Of a stretch of DNA of 64,000 nucleotides, positions 17,563 through 28,829 are shown piece after piece. Origin of the DNA: Pseudoalteromonas sp. T1lg23B (GTDB taxonomy: Bacteria > Pseudomonadota > Gammaproteobacteria > Enterobacterales > Alteromonadaceae); assembly GCF_002964665.1 (NCBI RefSeq), contig NZ_PQBZ01000030.1, positions 1 to 64,000 on the forward strand, given 5' to 3'. The notes under the pieces are model-generated. The model had not been told where the DNA came from and searched no databases. It worked only from the letters and a program-made list of their open reading frames with translations. A program made the translations under genes and the position numbers. Within the stretch, counting starts at the first letter, position 1, and the number at the start of each line of letters is the position of its first letter.

Positions 17563-20376
17563 ATGTTAAATTCAAAAGTATCAAAAGCGGTTCGCTTAGC
17601 GATCGCGTTCGGTGCTGCATCAACTGTTGCACTTTCTACGAGTGCTTTTGCAGCCGAAGGTGAAGAAAAAGTAGAGCGTATCGAGGTAACCGGGTCGAGT
17701 ATCAAAGGTACCGACTTAGCGGGTGCACTACCTATCGATGTGATTAGTGCAGAAGATATTAAAAACACTGGTGTTACTAGTGTTCCTGACCTAATAGCAC
17801 AAATTCCTTCAATGCAAGGTTTTACTACTCCTGTGTCATCAGTTGGTGGTGGTGGTGCTGGTATTGCAACGGCATCATTAAGAGGTATTGGTGATCAGTA
17901 CACGCTAGTGCTATTAAACGGTCGTCGTTTGGCTACGTCAGGTTCAGGTAGTGCTGTAAACTTAAATAACATTCCTTTGGCAGCTGTTGAGCGTGTTGAA
18001 GTGTTGACTGATGGTGCATCAGCACTATACGGTTCAGATGCGATTGCTGGCGTTATCAACTTTATTCTTAAGTCTGAGCACCAAGGCACTACAGTTGCGC
18101 TTCGTACCGACCAACCAAAAGATGGTGCTGAGTCATATAACTTTAGTGTGACAACAGGCCTTGGTGATTTTGACGCTGATGGTTATAGTGTTGTAGCGTC
18201 ACTAAGCTATGACAGCACTGATTCACTTCGTTCATCAGACCGTGACTTTGCGAAAACAGGTTTCCTTGAGTTCGAACATAATCGTAATGCTTATTATGCT
18301 ATCAACGGTTCATCTAACTCTGTTCCAGGCAATGCGTTCTTAACGTTCGCTGATAAAACAGGAAAATCATTTACGCCATATGAAAAGGTAAACGGCAAGT
18401 GTGATGTTGATACTGCGTTTGCACCTGGCGATTCTTTCTGCTCATTTGACTATACAAGTAAGCTAGAAATCTATCCAGAGAATGAGCGTACTGCATTGAT
18501 GCTTCAAGCTGACTTTGCGCTAACTGATGATGTGAAAGCATTTGCTACAGTAAACTACACTGACTTCGCGTTGACTAGCCGTATTGCACCAGAAGCAACG
18601 GGTAACATCCGTATCCCAGTTGACAGCGTGCTGTTTGACAAGCACATCGCTCCACACCTAACAGCTGAGCAAGCAGAGAATGTAACTGCTTTCCGTGGTA
18701 GATGGCGTGGTCTTGCAGGTGGTAACCGTACCGACGAAAACCACACTAAATCGTTCAATGCTATCTTAGGTTTTGAAGGTGTAGTGTTTGATAAAGTTGA
18801 TTTCAACACTGCCGTGGTTTATTCAAAATCTCAGCGTGTAGACTCGTTACTTGATGGTTACTATAACGAGAAATTCGTAGACTATGTTGGTGCTGGTAAA
18901 ATTGATATCTTCCAGTCTTACGAAGAGTTTATTAAAGATGAGAACAACTTAAAAGCGTTGGAAGAAGCTAAGTACCGTGAAAAAGATGACACGACTACAA
19001 CAGAATCTCTTTCAATTGACTTCAGAGCATCACAGGCTGCATTCGAGCTACCAGCAGGCGAAGCTTACGTAGGTTATGGTGCAGATTATCGAATCAACTC
19101 ATACCAAAAGATTCGTTCAGCAGCGAATAAGTCAGACCGTCGTTTTGGTGACGGTGGTGGTGACTTTGACTACGATCTAGAAAGAGCATCATACGGTGCA
19201 TTTGTTGAGTTGCAACTACCTGCAACTGAAGATCTAAGCTTCAATGTAGCAACTCGTTATGACACTATCGGCGCTGTTTCAAACAATATGGGCGGCGGAG
19301 ATGTAAATAAGGACGAGAGCGACACGACGTATAAAGTGAGCTTCCGTTACCAAGCAACAGACAACATAGTTGTCCGTGGTTCGACGGGTACAGGCTTCAG
19401 AGCTGCAACGTTACTTCAAATTGCTGAACCAATTACGCCGTTTGGGGTGACTTCTTCGGCTTATAGCTGCCCATTACCAGCGTCTGATTCTCGTGCACAG
19501 TTCTGTCCTCCAGGTAGCTTGCAGTATCAGCTATTCCACCTAGGTAGTGACTCATTGAAGCCAGAAACATCAGAGCAAAGTTCAATCGGTTTTGTTTACT
19601 CGCCGTCAACGGACTTCTCATTTGAGCTTGACTATTGGTCAGTGAATATTAAAGAACAGGTACAACGTCCAGACGAAGACTACATGTTCAATAACCCTGG
19701 ATTGTTTGATGAGCGTTTCATTGTTGCACCAGATCGCTCTGATGATACAAATAAACTGTTAAGTGTTATCAAAGCCCCAATCAATATTGGTGAAAATAAA
19801 ACTGCGGGTTATGACTGGAAAGTAATGTTGAACAATGAGTTCTCATTTGGCCAGTTGAAAACTATGGTACAAGGTACTTACATTGATAAATCACAATATA
19901 CTCTTGCTGGTGTATTCCCTTATCAGTGGACAAGTAGCTTAGGTCGCTACGGTGTAGACCAAGACGTGGTGTTTAGAAATATCGTAAATATCACCAATAC
20001 GTTAACTCATGGTGATTTCTCACACACGTTACGTATGAAATATAAGTCTGGTTGGAAAGATGCTGCGACAACGGTTGGTAAAGGTACAATTGCTAACCCA
20101 GCGACCGAAAAGTTCTTTGATGATAAAGGTGATGAGCAGACGCGTTTTGCAACTGAACAAGTACAACTTGCGATACCGTCACACATGACTCTTGATTATA
20201 AGATTGATTACTCTGGTATCGAGAACATGAACATTACATTTGGTGTGAACAATCTATTAGATAAAGCTCCACCTATGTCGTTGGCAGACCCTGAAGGTCA
20301 CCTAGTAGGTTATGAAGGTCGTTATTATGACCAGTTATTACGTACTTACTACATTAGCTTAGATTACACATTCTAA
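17563..20376 (+). CDS. TonB-dependent outer-membrane receptor (tandem paralogue 2)
   Basis: The 937-residue paralogue of the preceding gene shares the signal peptide (MLNSKVSKAVRLAIAFGAAS), the ERIEVTG TonB box, the plug (LVLLNGRRLATS, LTDGASALYGSDAIAGVINFI) and the barrel end DYTF. Both keep the segments TGFR/K-A-T, QIAEP and LKPETSEQ in the barrel, and a cysteine pair in the PFGVTSSAYSCPL to FCPPG loop, so the extracellular loops diverge more than the barrel core. The ligand is unknown. The pair arose by duplication; differing loops suggest related but distinct ligands. It has its own promoter region and terminator. Confidence 0.95.
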   Translation: MLNSKVSKAVRLAIAFGAASTVALSTSAFAAEGEEKVERIEVTGSSIKGTDLAGALPIDVISAEDIKNTGVTSVPDLIAQIPSMQGFTTPVSSVGGGGAGIATASLRGIGDQYTLVLLNGRRLATSGSGSAVNLNNIPLAAVERVEVLTDGASALYGSDAIAGVINFILKSEHQGTTVALRTDQPKDGAESYNFSVTTGLGDFDADGYSVVASLSYDSTDSLRSSDRDFAKTGFLEFEHNRNAYYAINGSSNSVPGNAFLTFADKTGKSFTPYEKVNGKCDVDTAFAPGDSFCSFDYTSKLEIYPENERTALMLQADFALTDDVKAFATVNYTDFALTSRIAPEATGNIRIPVDSVLFDKHIAPHLTAEQAENVTAFRGRWRGLAGGNRTDENHTKSFNAILGFEGVVFDKVDFNTAVVYSKSQRVDSLLDGYYNEKFVDYVGAGKIDIFQSYEEFIKDENNLKALEEAKYREKDDTTTTESLSIDFRASQAAFELPAGEAYVGYGADYRINSYQKIRSAANKSDRRFGDGGGDFDYDLERASYGAFVELQLPATEDLSFNVATRYDTIGAVSNNMGGGDVNKDESDTTYKVSFRYQATDNIVVRGSTGTGFRAATLLQIAEPITPFGVTSSAYSCPLPASDSRAQFCPPGSLQYQLFHLGSDSLKPETSEQSSIGFVYSPSTDFSFELDYWSVNIKEQVQRPDEDYMFNNPGLFDERFIVAPDRSDDTNKLLSVIKAPINIGENKTAGYDWKVMLNNEFSFGQLKTMVQGTYIDKSQYTLAGVFPYQWTSSLGRYGVDQDVVFRNIVNITNTLTHGDFSHTLRMKYKSGWKDAATTVGKGTIANPATEKFFDDKGDEQTRFATEQVQLAIPSHMTLDYKIDYSGIENMNITFGVNNLLDKAPPMSLADPEGHLVGYEGRYYDQLLRTYYISLDYTF

Positions 20377-20386
20377 TCTATGAAGA

Positions 20387-20415
20387 TAAAAGCCACTTTT
20401 CGAAGTGGCTTTTTG
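20387..20415 (+). terminator. Rho-independent terminator of TonB receptor 2
   Basis: AAAAGCCACTT-ttcg-AAGTGGCTTTTT: an 11-base stem with a stable tetraloop and T-tail, 11 bases past the receptor stop codon. Confidence 0.92.
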
Positions 20416-20445
20416 TTCTGTGAGATAAGAGATAAGGAAATTGAC

Positions 20446-20685
20446 ATGAAAAAAATCTTATTAGCGGCATTACTTTCTGTTCCCTTAATGGGCTGCAACT
20501 CAACAACCAATGATGATGTTGCAAAGGGTGATGGGTATCGATGTGAGCAAGTTAAGACTTTAGGTAGTAGCATACCTAAGAAGCGGTGCACGACGAAAGA
20601 ACAGCGTGAACTAATTCGATCGGAATCACATGATTCACTGCGAAACCATCAACGTGCCGGCACAGTTGGTGAAAATAGTAGGTAA
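20446..20685 (+). CDS. Small predicted lipoprotein
   Basis: The 79-residue protein has a lipoprotein signal: MKKILLAALLSVPLMGC, with lipobox LMGC and the lipidated cysteine at residue 17. The mature part is short, charged and contains two more cysteines (YRCEQ, KKRCTT). I do not recognise the family. The ATG at 20446 is chosen over the longer frame because it starts the signal peptide and has AAGGAA 8 bases upstream; the longer frame would run through the terminator of the preceding gene. It is read from a promoter after that terminator or by read-through. Confidence 0.8.
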   Translation: MKKILLAALLSVPLMGCNSTTNDDVAKGDGYRCEQVKTLGSSIPKKRCTTKEQRELIRSESHDSLRNHQRAGTVGENSR

Positions 20686-20716
20686 CTAGTCAAAATGTAT
20701 CTGTACATGAATATAT

Positions 20717-20774
20717 AAAGTTTTGGTGTTTATAATGTGTAGTTAAATCACCTCACTTCCAACACCAAAACTTT
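20717..20774. repeat. 14-bp perfect inverted repeat with 30-base loop
   Basis: AAAGTTTTGGTGTT (20717-20730) pairs with AACACCAAAACTTT (20761-20774). It lies between two convergent genes (lipoprotein and beta-barrel protein), so it may act as a two-way terminator or mRNA end, although the long loop and lack of a U-tract are unlike a standard terminator. Confidence 0.6.
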
Positions 20775-20792
20775 GATAAATCAGACATCTAA

Positions 20793-21389
20793 TTAGAATC
20801 TATAACTTACCCCAAACGCGAGTGAGCTTGTATCTAAGTCATTCATGTCCATATATTGCCAGCCTACGTTTACAGCTATGCCATTGTCCCAGTCATATTG
20901 CCAACCAGCTTCGGCAAATAATCCAAGTCCATCATCCTCTTTGAGTATTTTGCTATTTTGTGCGATTTCATAGTCGTACAGTTGGACCCCCAATTTGCCA
21001 TAGAAATGACTATTGTCGGTGATTTGGTATTGGCCCTTAGCAGCGACAACAAAGTTACTGTAGTCCAGCTTATTGGCATCAAGTTCAAATAATAGATTGT
21101 CGTTTCGGTTACAAACAAATTTATCATTTGTGATGTCTTTACAGTCCCAGTCATCGGCCTCGCTGCCGCCGTTGATACCTATCTCTAACGCCCACGTTGA
21201 ATCAAACTGGTAGTTATAGTAGAGATAAAGTGAACCGACACCATCGCCATCTTGGCTGGAGTTTTTATATTCGGCATCACCGCCTTGCAGTTGTACACCA
21301 ATACGATGGGTTTCGTTGTTCTGCTCTGCTTGACTTGTAAAACTTGCTAAAGCCAGCAATGTGAGAGGGATAATTGAGCGCGTTTTCAT
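20793..21389 (-). CDS. Outer-membrane beta-barrel protein (OmpA/OmpW-like small barrel)
   Basis: The 198-residue protein has a signal peptide (MKTRSIIPLTLLALASFTSQA) and alternating hydrophobic strands with aromatic girdles (GSLYLYYNYQFD, YGKLGVQLYDYEI, GIAVNVGWQYMDM), ending in SLAFGVSYRF with a C-terminal Phe. This fits an eight-stranded outer-membrane barrel. Two cysteines in DWDCKDITNDKFVCNRN may form a disulfide in a loop. The ATG at 21389 has AGGAAG about 8 bases upstream; the frame extends three codons to a GTG but that overlaps the ribosome site. The function (adhesin, porin, or structural) is not known. Confidence 0.82.
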   Translation of the reverse strand: MKTRSIIPLTLLALASFTSQAEQNNETHRIGVQLQGGDAEYKNSSQDGDGVGSLYLYYNYQFDSTWALEIGINGGSEADDWDCKDITNDKFVCNRNDNLLFELDANKLDYSNFVVAAKGQYQITDNSHFYGKLGVQLYDYEIAQNSKILKEDDGLGLFAEAGWQYDWDNGIAVNVGWQYMDMNDLDTSSLAFGVSYRF

Positions 21390-21514
21390 AATGTACACTT
21401 CCTATTCATTTAACTTGCGAACAGTCTATCCAGTAGCAATGTGAGAGTCTGTTGTGGGTTTGTGAGGGGATGTGGAAGTATGTCAGAAAATGTAAGTAGC
21501 TGTATTAATTTGGA

Positions 21515-21883
21515 TTATTTTTGGACTAAGGTGCTTGCTTTAGCGTACATAAATATCTTTATCCCGTATAAGGTCAACCCGCCTGCAATAGCCCCACTGA
21601 GTATATGATGTATGATCAAATGAGATGCAATAAATGCAGGGATGTCCCGCAATCCATCTACAAATGCTAACTTGATTATAAGTAATCCATAAGCGGATAA
21701 GTGCGCAAACACGGCTACCTTAAATGCACGGGCAAAACGCTTAGTGTGGTATTCTGGCATATCGGCGGCGATAAACTTGATGAACAGCAGTGCAATAAGA
21801 GAAATAAGTAGGCTGACCATGCCCAAGCCTAATAGTGATGTTTTAATCGTGATAGCGAGTAAAATATAAGTGAATATTTGCAT
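21515..21883 (-). CDS. Small four-TM membrane protein, unknown
   Basis: The 122-residue protein has four hydrophobic segments (about 3-20, 22-40, 58-78 and 90-112) joined by a short cytoplasmic or periplasmic loop with EYHTKRFARAFK. I do not recognise a family. The ATG at 21883 has AAGG about 11 bases upstream; the frame extends further but with no ribosome site. It stands alone, divergent from the EamA exporter and its leader. Confidence 0.65.
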   Translation of the reverse strand: MQIFTYILLAITIKTSLLGLGMVSLLISLIALLFIKFIAADMPEYHTKRFARAFKVAVFAHLSAYGLLIIKLAFVDGLRDIPAFIASHLIIHHILSGAIAGGLTLYGIKIFMYAKASTLVQK

Positions 21884-21993
21884 GAATAAGCAACCTTGTA
21901 GATTCGTCATGAATTTTAAAGAACGAGGTTATTTTGTCTAGCAGTTCATTTCGAATAACTTAGAAAATAAAAGTTGATTAGAGCATTTTTCAA

Positions 21994-22021
21994 TTGACTT
22001 ATGCCCTTAATTTGATACAAC
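21994..22021 (+). promoter_or_regulatory. Promoter candidate of the EamA-sirtuin operon
   Basis: TTGACT (21994-21999), a 16-base spacer and TACAAC (22016-22021). The -10 is weak (4 of 6). Transcription from here would include the short leader ORF at 22058 and the alternating hairpins after it. Confidence 0.4.
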
Positions 22022-22057
22022 TGTAAATTCAATAAACTTCTGAATTTTTATACTTTT

Positions 22058-22176
22058 ATGACTCAATTAACGCTACTGACAAAGCTGACCACATGGCAAC
22101 GAAATAACGTTGTGATGCGCTCGCTTGTGCTCTGCGGTTAATTGTTTTTTCTAACCGCGATGATAAAAGCGGTTAG
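22058..22176 (+). promoter_or_regulatory. Attenuator-like leader: short ORF and mutually exclusive hairpins
   Basis: A 27-codon open frame runs from ATG 22058 to TAA 22141. Its stop lies inside segment A (GCGGTTA, 22134-22140). Segment B (CTAACCGC, 22151-22158) can pair with A or with segment C (GCGGTTAG, 22169-22176), not both. A ribosome reaching the stop would mask A and favour B:C; a stalled ribosome would allow A:B. This is the geometry of transcription attenuation. Weak points: no clear ribosome site for the leader ORF, and the U-rich stretch begins 8 bases after C rather than at once. Confidence 0.4.
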
Positions 22177-22226
22177 CCTCAAAGTTTTTCTCCCTTTTAT
22201 CGTCCAAACTGGCAAGGATATAGATT

Positions 22227-23135
22227 ATGCCCGTTCAGGCATCCTATTTGTTTGTGATCTTAGTGTGGTCAACGACGCCATTGGGAATTGTTTGGAGCAG
22301 TGAGACAATACCGCCGACATTAAGCGTGTTGATGCGAATGTCAATTGCTTTGGTTCTTGCTGGATTGGTCATCGCAATCGGTAATATTCGGGTGCCTTGG
22401 CATAGACGTGCCTGCACGCTCTACATGTATTCCGCGTTCGGTATTTTAGGGGGAATGCTATTGAGTTACTTGGCTGCGCAAACTGTTCCATCCGGCGTGA
22501 TCTCACTGATATTTGGCATCGCACCAATACTGTCTGGGTTGCTTGCTCAAAAGCTACTTGGTGAAGCTAAGTTTACGCCGATTAAAGTGTTCGCTTTGGT
22601 GCTCGCATTGTGTGGCTTGTACTTGATTTGTGCAGCGCAAATTCAGCAGTTGGACTTAGCGCCCCTTGGTTTATGCTATGTTTTTTTAGCCGTATGCTGC
22701 TTTAGCCTCAGTGGGGTTCTTATCAAACGCGTGAAAGTAGCGATTCATCCTATGGCCACGACTTTTGGGGCTCTGTTATTTGTTACGCCTCTGTTTGCGC
22801 TTGTTTGGTGGTTGGCTGATGGCACGACGGCGATTGAACAATGGCAACTGAGATCCGTTTGGTCCACGGTTTATTTAGGCGTTATTGGCTCACTACTAGG
22901 GTTTTTAGCGTATTTTCATGTTTTGCAAAAACTGCCCGCTAGTACGGTGGCTTTGACAACGCTTATCACACCCGGATTTGCTATTGCATTGGGTGCATGG
23001 CTCAATAACGAAGTTCTTACAGGCAGTTTGTTAATTGGAGCGACAGTTATTATTTTGAGTTTAGCGCTGTTCCAATTTGGTGAGCAGCTTAAGTGGTTTA
23101 CACCAGCGAAAAATCAAGTAAAAAGGGATAGGTAG
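22227..23135 (+). CDS. EamA family transporter (drug/metabolite exporter superfamily)
   Basis: The 302-residue protein has ten predicted membrane segments in two repeats, the EamA layout, opening with FVILVWSTTPLGIVWSS and containing the usual LTPVVA-like ends of each repeat (SLIFGIAPILSGLLAQ and ALTTLITPGFAIALGAWLNNE). Members export amino acids, nucleosides or other metabolites; the substrate here is not known. GGCAAGGAT lies before the ATG. It is followed after 8 bases by the sirtuin gene, so the two are one operon, preceded by an attenuator-like leader. Confidence 0.92.
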   Translation: MPVQASYLFVILVWSTTPLGIVWSSETIPPTLSVLMRMSIALVLAGLVIAIGNIRVPWHRRACTLYMYSAFGILGGMLLSYLAAQTVPSGVISLIFGIAPILSGLLAQKLLGEAKFTPIKVFALVLALCGLYLICAAQIQQLDLAPLGLCYVFLAVCCFSLSGVLIKRVKVAIHPMATTFGALLFVTPLFALVWWLADGTTAIEQWQLRSVWSTVYLGVIGSLLGFLAYFHVLQKLPASTVALTTLITPGFAIALGAWLNNEVLTGSLLIGATVIILSLALFQFGEQLKWFTPAKNQVKRDR

Positions 23136-23143
23136 ACGAACTA

Positions 23144-23857
23144 ATGAACACCTTATACATTACAGGCGCAGGTGTCAGTGCACAAAGTGGTATACCCACA
23201 TTTAGGGGCGAAGATGGATTCTGGACTATTGGCAGCCGTAATTATACCCCACAGCAAATGGCGACGAGGGCGATGTATGAACATAACCCAGGCGAGTTCT
23301 TGAGTTGGTACTATAAGCGTTTTGTGACATATCGCGATCACGGCCCCAACGACGTACATACTTGGTTAGCAAACAAGCAACTGATAACGCAAAATATCGA
23401 TGGTTTAGACGGTAAAGCTGGTAATAAAGACTATATCTCTGTGCATGGACGCATTGATAAAGTAACCTTGTTTCATCACCAAGGAGATGAGGTCGCAATT
23501 GAATCTGCGCCTTGGCATGAGGTTGATGAAAATAACCTTAAAGCGTCGCTACTGGACATTTTTAAGATTGCTCAAGGTGGGCCAGAACTCAATAAGTCAC
23601 TGAAACCTTATGTATTGCTCTTTGATGAGTATTACACGGATTTATATAACATCAGCCGTGCTCAAGAAATGATGATAGCTGCGGATAAAATGGTTTTTAT
23701 TGGTACCTCATTTAGTGTCAATATTACTCAAATGGCGCTGGAAATAGCCCGTCATAATCATATTCAAGTTGAGGTAGTAGACCCAGAGCCTACGCACATT
23801 TTGTACGACAAAGTGACTTATTATGCGATGCCTGCGGTTGAGTACATCAAACGCTAG
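23144..23857 (+). CDS. Sir2 family NAD-dependent deacylase lacking zinc cysteines
   Basis: The 237-residue protein has the sirtuin NAD-binding motif TGAGVSAQSGIPTFRG (7-22), TQNIDGL (82-88) and the catalytic His in VHGRID (H101), then GTSFSVN and EVVDPEP for the ribose end. The protein contains no cysteine at all, so the usual four-Cys zinc ribbon is absent; the segment after H101 is correspondingly short. Sirtuins couple NAD cleavage to removal of acyl groups or ADP-ribosylation. The loss of the zinc ribbon means activity and substrate may be unusual. It is co-transcribed with the EamA exporter upstream (8-base gap) and convergent with the next gene. Confidence 0.88.
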   Translation: MNTLYITGAGVSAQSGIPTFRGEDGFWTIGSRNYTPQQMATRAMYEHNPGEFLSWYYKRFVTYRDHGPNDVHTWLANKQLITQNIDGLDGKAGNKDYISVHGRIDKVTLFHHQGDEVAIESAPWHEVDENNLKASLLDIFKIAQGGPELNKSLKPYVLLFDEYYTDLYNISRAQEMMIAADKMVFIGTSFSVNITQMALEIARHNHIQVEVVDPEPTHILYDKVTYYAMPAVEYIKR

Positions 23858-23870
23858 TTTTCTGCCATGA

Positions 23871-24566
23871 CTAGTTGAGCAGGGTCATTACTTCTTCACT
23901 AGCACATTCAAACGCCGCGCCGAGTAGCAAAATACGGTGATTATTACCGTCTAGCTTTGAGAAGTTCGGACTTTTTTTCAAATGTTTACAGATCAACAAC
24001 AAAGTGCTTGCCTGACTGGGCTGTTGTTTAACTTGTGCCTCAAGTAAAGCCAGCGCGGCAGTAAGCTCGTGTGCCGGCAGTGCATCAAAGCAAGGATTGA
24101 AAGCGAGATAACAATCCATCGGCATAAGCTGTTGAGCATTTTTACAGGCTAAAGCTTTTGCTAGGGATTCATTGCGCTCGAATAGCATGAGAGAGCGAAC
24201 GTAGTTAAAAGGCGGCGCTATGGGCTGTGAGCGTCCTAGAAGGGTATGCAGTACGGTATTGCCATGCTCATTTTGCTGGTTAAAGCCTTCACTAGCGCTC
24301 AGGGCAGGGGTAAAAAATGTCAACTTATCAATGTCATTAATCCCAGCGATCAGCAATTTTGGGATTGGCTTTTTTTCAAATAGTGTGCTGACCAAATCTT
24401 GAAAAAATTGATAGAGCGTTTGGTCGCTTTGAGCCTGTTGATATAGGTATTTGAGTTGCGCGATATTATCATTGCTGTTGCTTTGCTGATAAAACTCAAT
24501 GAGTGCTTGTGCATCCTGATGTTTTATTAGTTCTACCAACTTAATAATTGATTCTTGCTGACCCAT
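23871..24566 (-). CDS. Uncharacterised 231-aa cytosolic protein, possible ankyrin-like repeat
   Basis: The protein is helical and rich in Q, L and A with no signal peptide or membrane segment. Residues around 95-112 (FNQQNEHGNTVLHTLLGRS) resemble one ankyrin repeat (NxxGxTxLH). The rest shows no motif that I recognise. It lies convergent with the sirtuin and divergent from the hybrid kinase gene at 24837. The ATG is preceded by a weak purine-rich region. Function unknown; the ORF length and composition make it a likely gene. Confidence 0.7.
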   Translation of the reverse strand: MGQQESIIKLVELIKHQDAQALIEFYQQSNSNDNIAQLKYLYQQAQSDQTLYQFFQDLVSTLFEKKPIPKLLIAGINDIDKLTFFTPALSASEGFNQQNEHGNTVLHTLLGRSQPIAPPFNYVRSLMLFERNESLAKALACKNAQQLMPMDCYLAFNPCFDALPAHELTAALALLEAQVKQQPSQASTLLLICKHLKKSPNFSKLDGNNHRILLLGAAFECASEEVMTLLN

Positions 24567-24809
24567 ATTGTTGCCATCACCACCATGTTTAGTTAGCTTC
24601 AGTGTAGAATAAAATGCTTTAAAAAGGGAGACTTATAATTTCACTCGGAGAGTGTGTATCATTTAAGTTATGGCCTGTATTACGTTTAAATATGAACAGA
24701 GTGATAAAAAAGTAATGAAAACCTTAAGTAAGGCGGCTTCAGATACTTTCAAATAATATGATTTTTCGTAATGAATTATCTGCTTTTCACATTTTTTCAC
24801 TACACTTAA

Positions 24810-28473
<3,664 letters not shown>

Positions 28474-28829
28474 GTTAATGGTTGTGCCCGTATTAGATAA
28501 TACACGTTGCGTTTAGGTTGAGAATGCTCTGAGGGTGTTATCTATAAGGCTAGATAACGATATCGTGTTATGAGCAATTACATTGTCATCCTGTAAATTA
28601 TCAGTACAGAGTAAGTATATGAGAAGCTCGCTAACTTACGCTCGGATAGCGAAAGGTTCAGAGCATTAGCGACTTAAAGATTCTCATCGTGTAGATAAAA
28701 ATAACTCACTAGTCAGTCGCGAGTTTTAGCTTTATAAATCGCGCAGTGCTTAACTGCACAGTGCTGTGATGTGTTAATGGAAAGCCATTGATATATCACG
28801 ATTAATGACTCTAATGATTAGGAATTATC
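28474..28829. other. Structured intergenic region, possible non-coding RNA
   Basis: No gene is seen in 356 bases, but several inverted repeats are: AATGCTCTGA / TCAGAGCATT (28523-28532 and 28658-28667), TGAGAAT / ATTCTCA (28519-28525 and 28680-28686), GTTATCTA / TAGATAAC (28537-28558) and a nested hairpin with AATGG / CCATT inside GTGAT / ATCAC near 28768-28800. This could be a structured RNA or a decayed small repeat element. The ATP-grasp gene promoter should also lie here. Confidence 0.4.

Noticed and set aside
24670..24756. 28-codon plus-strand ORF before the hybrid kinase
   Set aside because: No ribosome site at a suitable distance and no recognised features; probably chance.
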